The notes under the pieces: model-generated
The model's input: only the letters and a program-made list of their open reading frames with translations
Told to the model about the DNA's origin: nothing
Databases searched by the model: none
Part shown: positions 63,099 to 64,000 of the stretch, piece by piece
Layout: each line of letters begins with the position of its first letter
Numbering within the stretch: position 1 is the stretch's first letter
Source: Streptomyces sp. NBC_00102
Lineage (GTDB): Bacteria; Actinomycetota; Actinomycetes; Streptomycetales; Streptomycetaceae
Direction: 5' to 3'
Assembly (NCBI RefSeq): GCF_026343115.1
Contig: NZ_JAPEMC010000001.1
Span: 1,736,001 to 1,800,000 of the forward strand
Length of the DNA: 64,000 nucleotides
Program-made: the position numbers and the translations under genes

Positions 63099-63575
63099 AT
63101 GAGTGATCAGGTGCGTCTGCGAGACGTCGAACCGGTCGATCTGGAGGAGTTCCTCGCGCAGGAGCACGATCCCGAGGCGGTACGGCGGTCGAAGTTCCCG
63201 CCCCGGGAGCGGGACGCCTTCATGATCCACTGGAGGACGAAGGTCCTCGGGGACCCCGCCAACTTCGTGCAGGCCATCACGGTGGACGGAGAACTGGCGG
63301 GCAACGCGGTGGCCTGGTGGGCCGAGGACCGGCGCTTCATCGGGTATTGGCTCGGTCGGCAGTACTGGGGCCGGGGCATCGGCACGCGGGCGCTGGGCCT
63401 GTTCCTGGAGCGGGAAACCGCCCGCCCCCTGCACGCCGATCCTTTCGCCGGGAACACCGGCTCGGTGCGGCTGTTGGAGAGGCTGGGCTTCCGGCGTACG
63501 GGGACGGTGACGTACGGCGAGAACGAGCACATCATGCTGGTGCTGGACGGGGGCCCCGGGCAGGCCGCGTCGTAG
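63099..63575 (+). CDS. GNAT family N-acetyltransferase
   Basis: A 158-residue acetyl-CoA-dependent transferase of the RimJ/RimL-like group. The pyrophosphate-binding motif appears as YWGRGIGTRALGLFL, and NTGSVRLLERLGFRRTG is the characteristic last helix and strand. The acceptor (an amino group of a protein or small molecule) cannot be deduced. It is a single gene between the MFS terminator and a convergent second GNAT. Confidence 0.92.
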   Translation: MSDQVRLRDVEPVDLEEFLAQEHDPEAVRRSKFPPRERDAFMIHWRTKVLGDPANFVQAITVDGELAGNAVAWWAEDRRFIGYWLGRQYWGRGIGTRALGLFLERETARPLHADPFAGNTGSVRLLERLGFRRTGTVTYGENEHIMLVLDGGPGQAAS

Positions 63576-63649
63576 CTGTCCTGCGGTTTTCGGCAGGCGG
63601 GCTGACACCCCTTCAGCAGCACACGACCGGACGTTGCCTCGCGGGAGCA

Positions 63650-64000
63650 TTAACGCTGGCGCACGGGCCTGGTCATGGACGCAAATACCGGGGAGTCGGA
63701 GAACGGCTGCTGGTCGCCGACCTTCCGGTAACCCCAGGCTTCGTACCTGGCAAGGACAGCGCCGTTCCCAGCCGTCGGGTTGACGAGGAGAGTGACACGT
63801 TCCTCCTTGCGCTGAGCAAGCCACGCCTCGTGAATCTGCCAGGCAATGCCACGCCCTCGCCAAGGCTTACGAACGACGATTTCGTTCAGGGCGACGGTAC
63901 GTGTGCCGTTCTCTTCGGTGTATCCGTCCGGCAGTGGTGTGGTCATCGCGGACCACCAGCGGGTGTCGGGGCCGAGCGGCACACCGAATGCGAAACCGAC
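63650..64000 (-). CDS. GNAT family N-acetyltransferase, N-terminus outside window
   Basis: A C-terminal portion of a GNAT enzyme; the frame stays open to the window end (it reads VGFAFG before the GTG at 63982), so the true start lies beyond 64000. The acetyl-CoA loop VRKPWRGRGIAWQIHEAWLA and the helix NGAVLARYEAWGYRKVGDQ are typical. The stop is TAA at 63650-63652, unusual in this GC-rich genome. The substrate is unknown. Confidence 0.88.
   Translation of the reverse strand, partial: VGFAFGVPLGPDTRWWSAMTTPLPDGYTEENGTRTVALNEIVVRKPWRGRGIAWQIHEAWLAQRKEERVTLLVNPTAGNGAVLARYEAWGYRKVGDQQPFSDSPVFASMTRPVRQR

Overview
The window is very GC-rich, with strong GC3 bias, Tat and lipobox signals, leaderless-looking starts and tight ATGA/GTGA gene overlaps. 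The housekeeping order glyS-znuACB-zur-uppS-recO-(TerB)-leuA-M4 protease-era is, as far as I remember, the Streptomyces coelicolor order. I therefore read this as a chromosomal segment of a Streptomyces or close relative. No tRNA, rRNA, CRISPR array, insertion sequence or phage gene was recognised.

Layout. Positions 1-1981 hold the end of nirB and nirD (assimilatory nitrite reductase). Positions 2075-5935 hold an SDR oxidoreductase, a VOC-fold protein and a TetR-MFS efflux pair. Positions 6295-19397 are an accessory block: a 2.6-kcodon RHS polymorphic toxin with an embedded ricin-type lectin, a HINT autoprotease and a deaminase-like tip, with a SUKH-family immunity gene 3 bp behind it. Divergent to the toxin are a secreted DNRLRE/FG-GAP protein and a lipoprotein. 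Positions 19971-27968 are a minus-strand operon, tightly coupled except for one 58-bp gap: ROK regulator, TauA/SsuA-type ABC importer, sulfatase and GH43 glycosidase. It probably releases and imports a sulfated or sulfonated nutrient.

Positions 28103-28387 encode an OsmC-like protein that has lost its middle third. Positions 28430-35979 are a five-gene SWIM / unknown / VWA / MoxR-type AAA / DUF5682 cassette. Positions 36344-40863 are a small plus-strand operon of acyl carrier protein, ketosynthase, unusual P450 and second ketosynthase. It looks like a cryptic fatty-acid or polyketide pathway lacking the usual chain-length factor, reductases and acyltransferase. It is my best candidate for an undescribed system.

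From 41120 on the window is mostly core genome: ppdK, dusB, a class A beta-lactamase, two small proteins, glyS, the zinc-uptake operon znuACB with its regulator zur, uppS, recO, a TerB-like protein, and leuA with a 15-residue leucine-rich leader peptide. These are followed by an M4 protease with its emfourin-type inhibitor, era, a YnfA-like membrane protein, a cytidine-deaminase-like protein without zinc ligands, a MmyB-type regulator divergent from an MFS pump, and two GNAT acetyltransferases (the last cut by the window end). Perfect inverted repeats act as terminators at most convergent junctions.
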